Assembly: GCA_025266875.1 (NCBI GenBank)
Contig: JALLLT010000011.1
Location: forward strand, 186,001 to 250,000
From: Fennellomyces sp. T-0311
Lineage: Eukaryota > Mucoromycota > Mucoromycetes > Mucorales > Lichtheimiaceae
Reading direction: 5' to 3'
DNA: 64,000 nucleotides
In this document: positions 40,348 through 52,745 of the stretch, in pieces
How the letters are laid out: each line of letters begins with the position of its first letter
Numbering within the stretch: the stretch's first letter is position 1
Notes under the pieces: model-generated
Told to the model about the DNA's origin: nothing
Seen by the model: only the letters and a program-made list of their open reading frames with translations
Database searches by the model: none
Made by a program: the position numbers and the translations under genes

Positions 40348-40706
40348 GGTAGAGCTGATCACTTGAGCACAAGCGTCGCAGGGTTTCAAGTGATTGCAGG
40401 CACACAGTAAGATAGAAAAAGTAGTAAAAAAATGGAGCGCGTATTTTTTCGCAATAAACGCGGAGTAGGACACGCGTCGTTCAAATCGCGTAAAACTCTA
40501 GTTCATTCGCCCGCTTTTATGTCTTGATACAATGCACAGAGTTGCCTTTTCAACTCTGTGGATTCCATGTTTAAGCAATGATTGCTCTTTTAAATTTGTG
40601 TGTAACATATACAAGGGGAAACGAAAAGACAAATGAAAAAGTGTATGACGACCTATGCTTAAGCAGACTTGGCGAGCTCTAAGTAGAAGTAAAAAAAAAG
40701 CACCTA
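40348..40706. other. Spacer between ELG1 start and ATP4 stop
   Basis: Holds the ELG1 promoter and the ATP4 3' end. AAAGGCAACTCTG-like inverted pairing is visible around 40541-40560. No gene. Confidence 0.4.
40472..40477. promoter_or_regulatory. ACGCGT (MCB-type) box upstream of ELG1
   Basis: Single ACGCGT 125 bp before the ELG1 ATG, with CGCGTAAA close by. G1/S control is inferred by analogy with ascomycete replication genes. Confidence 0.3.
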
Positions 40707-41720
40707 TCAATAACCGTTTCCCTCCATATCATCTGCAAAAAAACCACTTACTCTGGACATCAGCAACAGCCTGGTCCAAGATCTGTTGTTGGATCTTGGG
40801 ATCCTTCAAGTCTTGCTGAATCTTCTCAATCAGATAGGCAGCCAGCTGCTTCTGCTCACGTTCACGGAGTTGAGCTTCGTGACGGACCCACGAATCAAGC
40901 GTGCTCTTGACTTCGGAAGCAACGGCAACCTGCTGCTTCAAAGTGAAAGCCTCGGCCTCCAAACGAGCGGTTTCACGCGAAAGCTCGAACAAGGACTTGG
41001 TGACATCGACAAGATCCTTCATCTGACCGGCCTCGTTGATGCGTTCCTGAACAGCCGACTTGTGATCGTTGCGAGCTTGGTTCAAGATGCTCTTGATACG
41101 CTATGAAAGATATATGCACCTGAATTAGTTTATACAGGTTCCCATCGAATATAAATTGACAGTTTACGTTAATGTGGTCGTTGGCCATGTTGTTGTAGGG
41201 CTCGCGCAAGTACTTGAGCAAGACACCCAAAAGACCACCGGTGGCGACCAAGACGAGGGTTTCTTCGTTGAAAACGTAGATTTCCTTGGAGATGAGGAAG
41301 GTGGCCAAACCGGTGCTCAAGGTGACGAAACCGGTCTTGGAAACGAACGAGTTGCCGGGTAACGAGTCAATGATGCTGGCAGCCTTCTGCTTGGGTTCAA
41401 CTATTGTTCAATTGTTAATTCTGGATTCTCATCCTCCAAATACGCGTCTTTTTACAAACCTTCCTTGCCGGTGGTGTAGGCACGGACACTAATATTGTAA
41501 TGTTAAAAAAATATTGCCACTCCAAGGGATAAGAACAACAACAAAAAAACACATACGCAGCAGCACCAGCAGCTTGGCGCGAAACGGTCAATGCAGGACG
41601 AGCGACGGCAGCGGCTAATCGATGGATGGTGTTAACGAGATTGTATAAAAAAAATCGAATCCGTTTCTGTTTTTTTTAATTTTTACCCGAGGCACCCTTG
41701 GTCAACAATCTGAAAGCCAT
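40707..41720 (-). CDS. ATP4: ATP synthase peripheral stalk subunit b (subunit 4)
   Basis: Mitochondrial F1Fo ATP synthase stator subunit, inner membrane. Exon one at 41720 gives MAFRLLTKGAS, exon two AAVARPALTVSRQAAGAAA (targeting peptide), then VRAYTTGKEG at the likely mature end. LISKEIYVFNEETLVLVATG and the following hydrophobic stretch form the membrane hairpin, with LREPYNNMANDHIN after it. The rest is a charged coiled coil (RIKSILNQARNDHKSAVQER) ending ILDQAVADVQ. The 3' end is ambiguous: reading on gives SKWFFCR and a stop at 40729, while splicing at GTAAGT (acceptor TTTTTTGCAG) gives NDMEGNGY and a stop at 40707. I prefer the spliced form because both splice signals are excellent. Confidence 0.9.
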
Positions 41721-42685
41721 TGGCTAAAGTAATCGAAGAAAAATAGCGTAAGTCGTCGATTCGTATACATGTATAGGTGAATAGATGGGCGTTGCTTCAC
41801 TTACAAGTTGCAGAGAGGGGTAGATACGAGAACTTCCTTACTGTTTCGGCCACTCTGTAAAATTTTGGCCGGGGTGGCGGCGTGACGTCCCTTTGCGCTG
41901 TGTTGCAAGAGGGGCAGGCACCGGTCGAATGCCTGCGTTACAGAAAAGAAACATGGCCATTCGCCATTCACCAAAAAAAGAACACGATTGAATTCTCTCG
42001 TCGCCATGAGGATCAATGAGTTCCTCATTACTGCTCGTTTCCCGACTCACCGTCCCAGACCAAGAGTTGTATCCATAGCAACGCCGTATTCATGGAAAGG
42101 AAAATTTGACAGGTGGTGTCACAACAGGCCCCCCAACGAAGCCAGGATAGAGTCGCCCTCAGGCTCAGTTTACTGTGCGTTAGGGCGACCCTCTTTGGTT
42201 TTTATGGACTACTAGCAATTTGCTGTACAGAGGAGGTCAAGTTGAGTGAAATGGGACATACTGCGTACAGGCTTTGTGCGGTCAGAGCCAACGTATTCGG
42301 TGCATACCAGCATTTCAAGACCATGCACAGTATTGTGTGATACTCTCTCGTCAGCTTAATATACATAGTACGCACGTTGGATAGGTATTAAGCATGAGAA
42401 GACTACTAGGAATCCTGGTCTTGGAAACGCAGCGTTCGTCGCGCAGTCACCGTCTTTTATTACGCACATCTTGGGCTTTGCCAGCGACGAAGAGCAGCAG
42501 GTACACGATCCATTGCAACAGGTTATGTTTCCATATAGAATGGCTACGTAGGGGAATAGTATACAGAGAGAAAGAGACGATATATATGTGCACTGATGCG
42601 TTGAAGCACCAGAAAAATAAAGCAAAAACAAATTACAGTTGAATATTTTTTCTACAAGGAACGTCTATGAAGGCTCACAAGGACG
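41721..42685. other. Intergenic between ATP4 start and EPT1 stop
   Basis: About 960 bp. Several short frames on both strands, none with a domain or support. Includes the ATP4 promoter. Confidence 0.45.
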
Positions 42686-44215
42686 CTAGTTCTTTTTGGC
42701 CTTTGGGATGACAAGACAACGGATACCCAGGAAGGAACAGAAGCTATTGATGACAACCACGGCCCAGCGCAAGTAAGCCACCAATGCAAAGAGGAAGTAC
42801 GCACAGATATACAGGTACTCGGATTCAGGGGTAAAAATGGGGGGACTGGTCGAATAGGAAATAGGTTAGCTTTTTCCATCGCACCCCCAATCCACTCCAC
42901 TTACATATTGGCGACTCGCGGGAGATTGCTGATGATGGCCCCGCCAATAAGAGGAAGCAACAAGACGGTGAAGCGAGGGAAGCGCTTCTTCAACAGATGC
43001 GCCAGAATGATCTTGGTGGCCATGCGTCCGAATACGATTCCGGTGGTGAGGGTGTAGAGGATGTAGTGGTGATGAGAGAGGATGAACGAGTAAGGAGACA
43101 TGACCCACACGAAAAACGCCGCGCAGTAAACGATGATTGGAAAGTTCTGCACGACCATGGTGGACACGAACGGCTTGTTGCTTCTGCGACAGGCCTTGAA
43201 CATGGCATACAAACTACAAAGCTCCTGTTTTTAGCTTCCAGGCCGGGGATCCAGTCGGCAACAAACAACTTTACCACACGGGAACATGCGTAAACAAGAA
43301 CATAAAGGCAATGAATGCAAGAATCACATGGCAAAGAAGCATGGTATCGAGCAGAGGTGGCAATGACCACGATTCAGGGACCACACTACCGAGTTCCTTT
43401 TGCCATACGCCTGGCCCTGTGAGAAAAATGCATGGGATTTTTTAACGATCGGAGAGACAAGGTGCGTGTACCCCACACAAAACTTACCATAATAGCCAGA
43501 CAGACAAAACACGACGCACGACACAATGACGCCCTCGGTGGGAGCATTGATGTAGCCGAGGTACAGCGTGCCCGTGTGATATTCCTCGGCGGTCGACAAG
43601 TAGAATCCAAACATGGCAATGCTGTAAAGAATAACGCTGCCCACCGAATGGCCCATGCCGAGAGCAGCAGCCTGCACAATGGCAGCGAACGAGGTATTCA
43701 GCGCATCGCATCCGTGATCAAACAACTCGCCCAAGGGAGACGAGGTTCCCGTCCGTCTCGCCTGCTTGCCGTCGACATTGTCAAAGGTGCTGTACAGCCA
43801 AAGACTTGCACCGTAGCTAAACGGGTCTGAGTTGTGGATCCAAACAACTTTTTTGATCTGTATAACGTTACCCGTAATATAACCACCGTGGTCCGCCTTC
43901 AGCATCCATTTCCGGCGCAAAAATCACGGTCAGGCCAACGCTAATGACCATAAACGACAATCCGATGAGGGTGATCAGGTTGGGTCTATTGCAATATATA
44001 TAGGCTGTGTCAGTCAAAATGGGTCCTCAATGACCAAACGCGGCGGTTGGTTTCATTTACGCAATCCACATTGGGAACAAGGTAATGGCCCAGTTCCAGT
44101 AATGCTTGAGAATAAGACGACTGGTGAAGGACTTATCGACTGCAGAATACTTGTACAGCTTCAAGTTCGCGAGCTGCTCCTTTGGCAGGAACTCGCCAGA
44201 CAATAAATTGGCCAT
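42686..44215 (-). CDS. EPT1: CDP-choline/ethanolamine phosphotransferase
   Basis: Last step of the Kennedy pathway: CDP-choline or CDP-ethanolamine plus diacylglycerol gives PC or PE at the ER/Golgi. The ATG at 44215 gives MANLLSGEFLPKEQLANLKL and KYSAVDKSF. After splicing, WIAPNLITLIGLSF forms the first helix. The CDP-alcohol phosphotransferase signature DGxxARx8GxxxDxxxD is intact in DGKQARRTGTSSPLGELFDH followed by GCD. Further helices follow, ending with LRWAVVVINSFCSFLGIRC and the tail IPKAKKN. Five or six introns of about 50-80 nt interrupt it. The intron before the signature is best placed with acceptor TTTAG, giving WLYYGYGASLWLY. Choline versus ethanolamine preference cannot be read. 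Divergent from the cyclin gene. Confidence 0.92.
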
Positions 44216-45318
44216 GGATTCTTTTCGGGTGATAAATCCAAGGAGACAAGAGCGGGGTGAATGGCCTGTGGATATATCGATACGGCAAGAACAGTCGGGT
44301 TGGAAGAGAAAGAAAGAGAGAGAGAAAGAGAGAGAAGGACGCAGAGATGGCTTTGGGGTTAAAGGCTGCAGCGGGGCGGATGAATCCCGGTCACACAAGG
44401 CGGACGGCCCCCAGCTTTGGGTCAAGGCAAGTAACCATTTAGCATGTGCTTTTGTAAAGAAAAACAAAGGGCATTGGAGGCTCATACACTGGATACGCGA
44501 TGCGGCTACATCATTTGACCGGGTTTGCTGTGCCTTTCGAGGTTAGACGCGATTCCCATATTCCGCAGGGTGAGATGCGCGCGCTGGGATCAGTGTGGAG
44601 CCGTTCATCATCATATATAGAGTTGGGTGCCACACGTCATCCCTCAAAAGCGCTTTAACCGCACAAGGCAATTTGAAGAAGGGAGACAAGGGTGATCGTC
44701 AAGGCCACAAGCGAGAGAGAGTCTCGACTCGGTGACTGAACTTGACGCCGTCAGATGTATAATTAAAATCGGCTTGCTGGTTGCACATAAGGCCTGTGTC
44801 TTGGCACAGAAAAATCGAAAGCTCGAATATAAACCACGAGTGAATTATATTGGATCGCAGGTGTTAAAGAGAGTCCGTCACTTCCGCTCTTTGCTGTGAC
44901 CTCCCGGCGGCCTTTTCTGCCCTCTCTCTTTCTCTCTCTCACCCACCAAACAACTTTTTTGTTGTATAACGTGCAAACGAAAGACGCCCGCTTTTGACAG
45001 TCTTTCACCTTTAGCCTCATCTCGGTCACCGATTGACGCGCCAGTGGGAGCATCGTAAAACAAGCTAGACCTCCATGCTCCTCAACAAGCGTCGGATTGC
45101 TTAAACATCGTTTATCTTTTCCTCCAGCCTGTTGAATCTGCAAACCCTCTCTCCTCTTCTTTTCTTTCCCTCTTTCCAAACCCATTGAACATCGAAGCTC
45201 ACCGGTTTTTGGACGCCCGCACACCTTTTTTTCTTTTTATTTTTCCATTGGCACTCGCTCAAACAACTCTTTTTTTGAAGAAGCGTCACAACAACAAAAA
45301 ATACAGCTTTCCGTGGCA
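44216..45318. other. Divergent promoter region EPT1/cyclin
   Basis: About 1.1 kb with purine tracts (GA-rich at 44306-44340) and pyrimidine tracts (44920-44945). Short frames only; they reflect low complexity. Confidence 0.5.
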
Positions 45319-47653
45319 ATGTACCCGCACTATCATCATCAACCTCTGGATAGCGGTAACAATGTAATGTCTGGATCAATGTACCACCCACCGCGTCAAC
45401 AATATCACCCCATGGCCGCCCATCACCCGACAGTGCCGTCGCAATCGGCCGCTCGACATCCGGTCTATCAGCAGCCACCGCCCCCACCCCCACCAGAACC
45501 TCTGCCGAGCGCAACAGACGTACAGCAGACATTGGCGCTCACCATTCCTCAAATGGCGGAGTTTGCGTCGTCCATGGTGTATCTAATGTGGCATGCTCGG
45601 CGGCCATCGGTCATGGCTCTGCACTCTGCGTCGAAATCAGCGGATGTGGGCAATCCCGCCGAACAAGATGCCTTGCAGAGCAGAGAAACGGCCAGCATAG
45701 CCAGCGGTACAAGCAGTGCCTTTAAAAAGTTTTCTCGTCAGGTACATTTTTAGTAAAGCCCGCCCCTTGTCAACAAATCTGGTGTGCTTATTTGACATTG
45801 CTGGATAGATCTTGCATGCAACTCAGTTATCCGAATCCGTTGTCATGCTGTCGCTGAAGTACATTGCAATGCTGTTGCAGAAAAACCCAAACATCCAAGG
45901 CGCAGACGGCTCCGAGTACCGGCTGTTCACCGTGGCCCTCATGCTGGGTAAGATGGTTGGCAAAGCAATGCCGTTTCTTGGTCTCGCTAACACGCACGCA
46001 TCATCATTTCAGCCAACAAGTTTCTGGACGACAATACGTTCACAAACAAAACCTGGTCTGATGTTTCGGGCATGAAGGTCACCGATCTGAACATCATGGA
46101 GCTCGAGTTTCTGGACGTCTTGAACTTTGGGTTGTTCGTGGGCAAGGATGAGTTTGGAAGATGGAAGGTGGCTCTGGTCAACTTTAAGAACCAGCTGCAG
46201 TCAGTATATCAGGCACAGGAACAGCAACAGCGACAAAAGATGATCGAGGCGTCCTTGAAGAGTGTGGGCCTGTCCATGCTCCAACCACAGGATCAGCAGC
46301 AACCCACACCACCACCACAGCAGCCCGCACAGCAGCAGCAGCCGTGGACATTGCCGCAGGATGTGACACGACAACAATCGCAGCAGCAACAGGCAGCGGC
46401 CGTGCAGCAACAGTATCACCAGCAATACTTGTTCTTGCTATCGAAAGCACAGCAACCGCAGTTTCCAACACAGCCCCTCAATCAGCCGCTAGTACGTGTG
46501 CCACTGAGGATACCAGCTCAGCCCGTGTACATGAATGCTGGGCATTCGTCTACACAGCAACCGGCCCCACAGACGGCCGCCCCGCCACCGTCGCAGCCAT
46601 CGGTTCCTTATGAAGACACCATGATGAACATGCGTACCAGTGCACCGGTGATCGTGACCTCATCCAATCACGAAAGCACCAAACGGCAATATCCGCAGCA
46701 GCAAAGCATCGCACCGTCCCCCATCGATACCCAATACTCGTCGTCACATTATCCACCGCGACAGACCCCAGCGATGCACCCTGTAGCGACCTCCAAGCCC
46801 TTAAATAGTAGGCCGATGTATGACAATTATGGCATGGCGACAGCACCACCTCCTCCTGCCTCGGCGAATGAATCCCTTTATCCGCAATATCCGTTGCAAC
46901 GAGCCACCACACCCACCTCGGGTTATCCGCAATCCACCTATCCACCACAACCACAACCAACGCAACAACCTTCTTCTTCACAGCCTCCGCAACAGCAACA
47001 ACAACAACAACAACAGGTCCCGTTAAGGCAACAGCCGACGCCAGTGCAACAACAGGACTACCCGACAGGTGGGAACGTCGCACCTTCGTCCATGTACTAT
47101 TATGCCACGCCTTCCACGACACCTACTTCGGTGCACACGGACAATTATGGCTACAGCAGCAATGGTGGCTCAAGACCCGCAGTGCGTTCCTATTATTTGG
47201 AGTCACCCGCACCTGCGCAGCAACAAATGGCAACGCCAAGCACTTCCGCTGCTGAGTACCATGGCAATTATGGCATGTCTGGCTCAGCATCGCAACCCGT
47301 CATTGGCGGTGATATATATGCCAGTAATCAGCAACGTATGATGCGTACGGCATCGAATCCTGCCTATCAGGTAAAAAAAAGCGGTAGAGATGGACCGTAA
47401 TGCGGGTATTGATCTGTTATGTATGTTGTAGAACCCTCCTGCCGTGTATCCGCCTCAGCAGCCGTCAATAGCGCAGCAACCGCAGGCGGGATATAATAAG
47501 CAGTATCAGCCACGACAGAAAGCGCAACAGCAGCCACTATCGCAGCCGCCTCCAACCGTGCAGACACCCGTCGACGACTACAGTAGCGGGCCTGTCCCTG
47601 AGGATCCATTGACTGCGGCTGAATCATACCGAACTTCTCAACATAGACGATGA
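45319..47653 (+). CDS. Clg1/Pcl-type cyclin with Gln/Pro-rich tail
   Basis: Putative regulatory subunit of a Pho85-type CDK. Exons 45319-45741, 45809-45947, 46013-47370 and 47432-47653 close to 713 residues. The start is MYPHYHHQPLDSG. A His/Pro/Gln-rich N-terminus (residues 1-75) precedes the cyclin box: ESVVMLSLKYIAMLLQKN, YRLFTVALMLANKFLDDNTF, TNKTWSDVSGMKVTDLNIME and LEFLDVLNFGLFV. This ANKFLDDNTFTN pattern is typical of Pcl/Clg1 cyclins. The remaining about 440 residues are Gln/Pro/Ser/Tyr-rich with poly-Q and repeated PQ motifs, as in yeast Clg1. The partner kinase is inferred, not visible. Convergent with TPT1. Confidence 0.85.
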
Positions 47654-47745
47654 TCATGCTCTCCCTCCCAACTTTTTTTTTTCACTCGCTACACATATTC
47701 TTCTTTTCTTCTCATTATATACATATATATTATTTCGTTTCTTCT

Positions 47746-47748
<3 letters not shown>

Positions 47749-47780
<32 letters not shown>
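47749..47780. repeat. TC dinucleotide repeat in 3' spacer
   Basis: About 16 uninterrupted TC units between the convergent cyclin and TPT1 genes. Confidence 0.9.
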
Positions 47781-47782
<2 letters not shown>

Positions 47783-47875
47783 GTATAGCTATAACCCTTC
47801 TTTCTGTTTGTTTGTGCATAACTGGCTGCTGTATTCCCTTTTTTTTCTTTTCGATGTAAACAAAGAAACACTGGA

Positions 47876-48591
47876 TTATTTACCAAGTGAATTGCCTTGA
47901 CGATCGACCACCTTTTCAAAATACCGAGGAAGCAACACCCCATCCTGTCCTTCCGTTAGGATAACCTGATTACTTGAACGATAGAACACGATGCCATCTA
48001 CCAAGTTCCCAATGAGTTTTGTGCACGTGCGCGTTATGGGGGCTTGGTTACCGTCCATTGCCTTGGCCATATCGATATAGATGTAAACTTGACTCGACGA
48101 CCGCATGCCACTGATGACTCCCGTATCACCGGGCAGTCCAGTGGCACAGTGGATATGGTGACGCCGCATGCGACTCAGACCTTGGTCCTTGATCAGTTGC
48201 CAGCTCTTGAGCGAGGTGCCGTGAATCACAACGGGAAGTGCTGCCACGATTCGTTCCAACAGTTGTTCCTGATTCACCTTGACCGTATGTCCTTGGTTGG
48301 CACGAATCATCCACACATTGTCGATCTCTTCCAACTTGTAACGCTGCTTGTCATTGGTTTCGACAACATGATCAATCTGTTGGCGAGTATACTTTTTAAA
48401 CTTTGCCAAGGCAAGCTTGTCTATGGTGTTAGTCGTTTTGCACAGATAACAAAAAAAAAATCCGGCACACAGACCACATCGGAAACAGGGACATATCCAT
48501 CAGGACGCATGTGGAGCTTTTCCTTGACTGCACCATGACGCAAGACATATGACAGCAGTTTGGACAATTTGGTTGCTTCGGACGGATCCAT
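47876..48591 (-). CDS. TPT1: tRNA 2'-phosphotransferase (Tpt1/KptA)
   Basis: Removes the 2'-phosphate left at the splice junction of tRNAs by transferring it to NAD+. The start ATG 48591 gives MDPSEATKLSKLLSYVLRHG with the catalytic RH pair. The main exon has MIRANQGHTVKV (RAxQGH), VVIHGTSLKSWQLIKDQGLS, MRRHHIHCATG and the Arg in SGMRSSSQVYIYID. These match the full family catalytic set (R-H-R-R and HGT/HIH). The single intron (about 48424-48480) has a non-standard donor; a GTGTGC donor keeps the frame but is unsure. Length about 220 residues is normal. Lies 155 bp downstream of RNR1 on the same strand. Confidence 0.9.
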
Positions 48592-48746
48592 TGGAAGAAC
48601 AAGGGCTTAATTATTGGAAAAAATGCGCGGCTGTCTTTTTTTATTATTATTCGAGAGTGGAGCTAATGAGAGAAGAAAAAAAATGTACATTTAGAATGGG
48701 GAAGAGAGGAGGGAATGAAGTATGGTTGTGGGAGGGTGGATGGCTT

Positions 48747-51533
48747 TTAACCGCTGCAACTGATGCATGCTTCTCTGTTATCGAGCGAACATTGCATGGC
48801 CGCCAGGTTTTCTTCAGCCTTGGCCTTGTCCTTCAATGCAAGCTGATCCACAGTAAACTTGATGGCATCCACAGCAGGTCTTGATCGCAGGTAATACATG
48901 CCGGTCTTTAATCCGCGCTTCCAAGAATAAAAGTGCATGGAGGAGAGCTTGCCATAGTTGGGCTCGGCGACAAACAGATTGAGCGACTGTGATTGATCGA
49001 TAAACGCGCCACGATCCGCAGCCATGTCAATGATCACTCGCTGCGAGAGTTCCCATACGGTCTTGTAAAGCTTCTTCAAATCATCGGGAATCTCGGGAAC
49101 TTGCTGTACACTGCCGTTGTGGGCAATGATCATGTTCTTGACCTTTTCGTTCCACAGATCGCGGTCAATCAGGTCCTTGAGCAAGTGATGGTTCTGTACA
49201 TTGCTGTTTTAGTTGACAGCACTTGACCCTTTTTGCTCTACGTACCACTACTTGGAATTCACCGCTCATGACGCGTCGTGTGTAAATGTTGCTTGTGTAA
49301 GGCTCGAAGCATTCGTTGTTGCCAAGAATTTGACTGGTGCTAGCTGTTGGCATGGGAGCAACCAGCAACGAGTTGCGGACACCATGTTTAGCAATCTTGG
49401 CACGAAGACCGTCCCAATCGAGACGCTTGGAGCCCTCGACATTCCACATGTCGTGCTGCAAAAGACCCTTGCTGACGGGCGAGCCTTGGTACGTTTCATA
49501 CGCACCGTACTTTTCGGCAAGCTCGCTGGATGCTTCGAGAGCAGCGTGGTATATGGTTTCAAAGATATCCTTGTTGAGCTGTCTTGCCTCGGGTGAATCG
49601 AAAGGAAGACGCAGCAACAGGAAGGCATCAGCCAGACCTTGAACACCAAGACCGATTCTAAGGTTATTCCAAAGGTTTAATTGCTTTCTGTGTAGCAAAG
49701 ACAGCAACTTACGGTCGATGTCTCATGTTGCTCTTTCGTGCTTCGGGGACAGGATAGTAGTTGACATCGATGACCTTGTTCAGGTTCTTGGTCACAACCT
49801 TGGTCACTTGGTGCAACTTGTCAAAGTCGAACTGCTTGGCCTCGACATTGACGAACTTTGGCAGCGCAAGAGAGGACAAGTTGCAGACAGCAACCTCGTC
49901 GGGAGCAGAGTACTCAATGATCTCTGTATGCACTCGTTAGAAGGTGGAGAGCATAGATCAGCAACAGCTTACCAGTGCACAGGTTCGAACCGGTGATGGT
50001 ACCCAGGTTCTTTTGGTTGGACTTTTCATTGCATGCGTCTAAAACCACGTAATGTCAGTTTCTGATAAATTAGAACCACTTGCAGCAAACGCGCTTACCC
50101 TTGTAAAGCATGTAGGGCATGCCAGTTTCAATCTGCGCATCCAAGACAGCGAACCAAAGCTTCTGAGCACTGACAGTTTTTCTAGCCTTGCCCTGTTGTT
50201 CGTACTGCAAATAAAGCTGTTCGAACTTTTCGCCGTAGCACTGGTCGAGACCAGGAGCTTCATTGGGACAGAACAAGGACCAGTCAGCATTGGCCTCGAC
50301 ACGTTTCATAAAGAGATCAGGGACCCAAAGACCTAGGAACAAGTCGCGAGCGCGCACTTCTTCTTTGCCCGAGTTTTTGCGCAGGTCCAAAAAGTCAAAC
50401 ACGTCCACGTGCCAGGGTTCAAGGTACATGGCAAAGCTTCCGTTACGTTTGCCACCGCCCTGAGTCACGAAACGAGCAGTGTCATTGTACACCCGCAACA
50501 TTGGCACAATGCCGTTGGAAGTGCCATTGGTACCGGCAATGTAGGATCCCGATGCACGGATCTTTTGGAAACTGCAGCCAACGCCGCCGGCAGACTTGGA
50601 AATAATGGCGCACGTGGTCAAAGTATCGTAAATACCTTCAATGCTGTCGTCTTGCATTTGCACGAGATAGCAACTGGAGAGCTGGGGACGCGGAGTACCG
50701 GCATTGAACAGGGTTGGGCTGGCATGGGTGAAGTACTTGTTGGACATGTAGTAGTACGTCTCAAGTGCAGCATCGATATCTTCGCCATGGATGCCAAGAG
50801 CAACACGCATGATCATATGCTGAGGGCGTTCGACCAGCTTTCCTGATGATTCGGACAAAGGGGAGGAGAGATTAGTAAGCAAAGGTGATTGCGTCAGGAA
50901 AGTTACTCACCATCGATCTTCATCAGATAGCTGCGTTCCAAGGTCTTGAAGCCGAAGAAATTAAAGTCATAATCGCGCTCGTAATCAATGGCCGCATCGA
51001 TCTGTTCGGCGTGCTTTTGGACCAGCTCGTACAGGTCTTTGGAAACCAAGGGGTTGTGGGTCTTGAGCTTGGGATGCACGTGGTGATAGAGCTTGTGAAC
51101 GACCTTGCTAAAGTCATTATCGGTCTCCTTGTGGACATTGGACACGGCAATACGAGCAGCAAGGATGGCATAATCAGGATGCGTGGTGGTCATGTAGGCA
51201 GCGGTTTCCGCAGCGAGGTTATCAAGCTCGACGGTGGTGATTCCTTGGTACATGCCAGTAACCACCTGTTGACGCGCTCTCTTAGTCGATTGAACGAAAA
51301 AGCAAGGAGGCATACCACTTTTACCTTTTGTGCGATCTGAGGAGGGTCAATGAACTTGGAATCGAGATTGCTGCATAATTTGCTGATGCGCGATGTGATC
51401 TTGTCAAAGAGGACCTGCTCTTTGTGACCGTCTGATAGCGAGCAACGGTTGAATATGAGCGTTTGCAAGGACAAGGAAAAAGAAAAAAAGGGGACGTGTG
51501 GGCCAAACCATTACCTCGTTTAATGACAAACAT
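48747..51533 (-). CDS. RNR1: Ribonucleoside-diphosphate reductase large subunit (class Ia)
   Basis: Reduces NDPs to dNDPs for DNA synthesis. A 19-nt first coding exon (MFVIKR plus one base) splices to [19 protein letters not shown], the ATP-cone. Key residues are visible: the first redox Cys in [11 protein letters not shown], the N-x-C-x-E active site in GSNLCTEIIEY, the second redox Cys in EVAVCNLSS, the two conserved tyrosines region [12 protein letters not shown], and the phosphate loop [13 protein letters not shown]. The C-terminus ends CISCSG, the thioredoxin/glutaredoxin-exchangeable CxxC. Six or seven short introns. Two ACGCGT boxes lie about 210-220 bp upstream. Upstream neighbour on the same strand is the 2H phosphoesterase. 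Confidence 0.95.
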
Positions 51534-51741
51534 TTGGATATGAATCACGGATTATATGAATGAATTAGAAAAGGGAGCCCTTATGCTTCTTTATTGACAA
51601 AGGATAGCTGCAACAAGAGGGGCTTTTCAAAGAAGAGAAGAAAAAAAAATAATTCGCGGTCGCGCGCGGCTTCTTTAAGATCGGAGACAGGCAAGACGCG
51701 AAAAAAAAGTGCGCGTTTTAGCCTCCGAAGAAGGTGCGTTG

Positions 51742-51755
51742 ACGCGTTTACGCGT
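51742..51755. promoter_or_regulatory. Two MCB-type ACGCGT boxes upstream of RNR1
   Basis: ACGCGT at 51742-51747 and 51750-51755, with a CGCGAAAA (SCB-like) run at about 51698-51705, within the 301-bp spacer before RNR1. Ascomycete RNR1 genes are MBF targets through the same hexamer; the role here is inferred. Confidence 0.5.
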
Positions 51756-51834
51756 CCAAGATGAGAGGATGGTGGCACACGTTGTAATCTATTCCGTCCA
51801 TATGAATTGACCTGCGTTGCCTTTTTAATCATTC

Positions 51835-52745
51835 CTATACTTTACCTTTATATACACCATGGCTTTCGAACAAGTCGCCTACTGTGAATCCAACCGTGAC
51901 ATGAGGCCAGAATGCCTGATCATATTCGAATCAGAGACAATCAACCGTAGCATCCACACGCACACACACAAAACTCACGTGAGGATCAAACAGCGCTGGA
52001 TTTCCACCTTTGGAAACATAAAGCCGAAACACGGCTTCTCGAATGCGTTGTAGATTCGGTGCATCCGCAATGAGTTGGTACACAACGTACTTTTGCTCAT
52101 CAACAACAAGTGATTCTTTGCCAACGCACACCAGATTAAATTTGGACGACTGGATTCGGAATTCCAGAGCAATCTCGTTGATCTCACCGATCGTCACATT
52201 GGCTTCAGCCAACGTATAAAACTCGGGAGGAGTGATAACAGTAATGTGTGATTCACCTTTTGGTACTATGAGTTACGAGGTACATTTTGAAAGCGGAAGC
52301 TTACCTCTTGTCAACAAAGGCTCTTCTGTTGTGTTCAATGCCTGGGCAACTGGTAACACGTATTGATAGTCGAGCTCCTGACCCAGCCAATCTAGTCATC
52401 ATGCATCAATGTCGGAAAGGAAACGCGTGAACTCATGCGTACCTTCATGCGGAAGGAAAGCAATATTCTTTGTCTTGTAAACATTCTTGGGGATCGACAC
52501 CGGTTCACCTGCATATACAAAAATGAGAATCCATACCTTATCAGGAAGCAAGCCTTACCCTGCCATGGTACGCCAAGCGGTGTGAGTTCTGGAACTAAAG
52601 CAGCACTGCATCGCATGAAATGCGACATGCATAAATAACCGCCTAGCAACAAAGTGGAGAGTGATACCATGGCGATAATCGAAAGACGAGACCAAGGACC
52701 ACGATTTATATCCGCCACTGGCGGTTTGGTGTACATTTTTTCCAT
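51835..52745 (-). CDS. Membrane-anchored 2H phosphoesterase-like protein
   Basis: Probable phosphodiesterase of the 2H fold acting on RNA or cyclic nucleotide ends; the substrate is unknown. The start ATG 52745 gives MEKMYTKPPVADINRGPW, then a single membrane helix (RLSIIAMVSLSTLLLGGYLC). Exons follow with GEPVSIPKNVYKTKNIAFLP-type sequence and the first H-x-T motif in SHITVITPPEFYTLAEAN. The core strand region is EFRIQSSKFNLVCVGKE. The last intron (51916-51978) joins NPALFDPH to AFWPHVTVGFT, giving the second H-x-T motif, and the frame ends at TAG 51835. Two HxT/S motifs about 90 residues apart define 2H enzymes. A type II or N-anchored topology is inferred. Fungal Swiss-army-knife-type RNA repair proteins are the likeliest relatives. 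Confidence 0.7.

Noticed and set aside
40348..40473. N-terminal extension of ELG1
   Set aside because: It begins with GTG, not ATG, and the hydrophobic sequence does not resemble Elg1; the ATG at 40347 is used.
44763..45224. 153-residue minus-strand frame upstream of the cyclin
   Set aside because: Low-complexity Lys/Arg/Glu product of pyrimidine tracts in a promoter region.
50409..50846. 145-residue plus-strand frame
   Set aside because: Antisense of the RNR1 main exon with no recognisable family.
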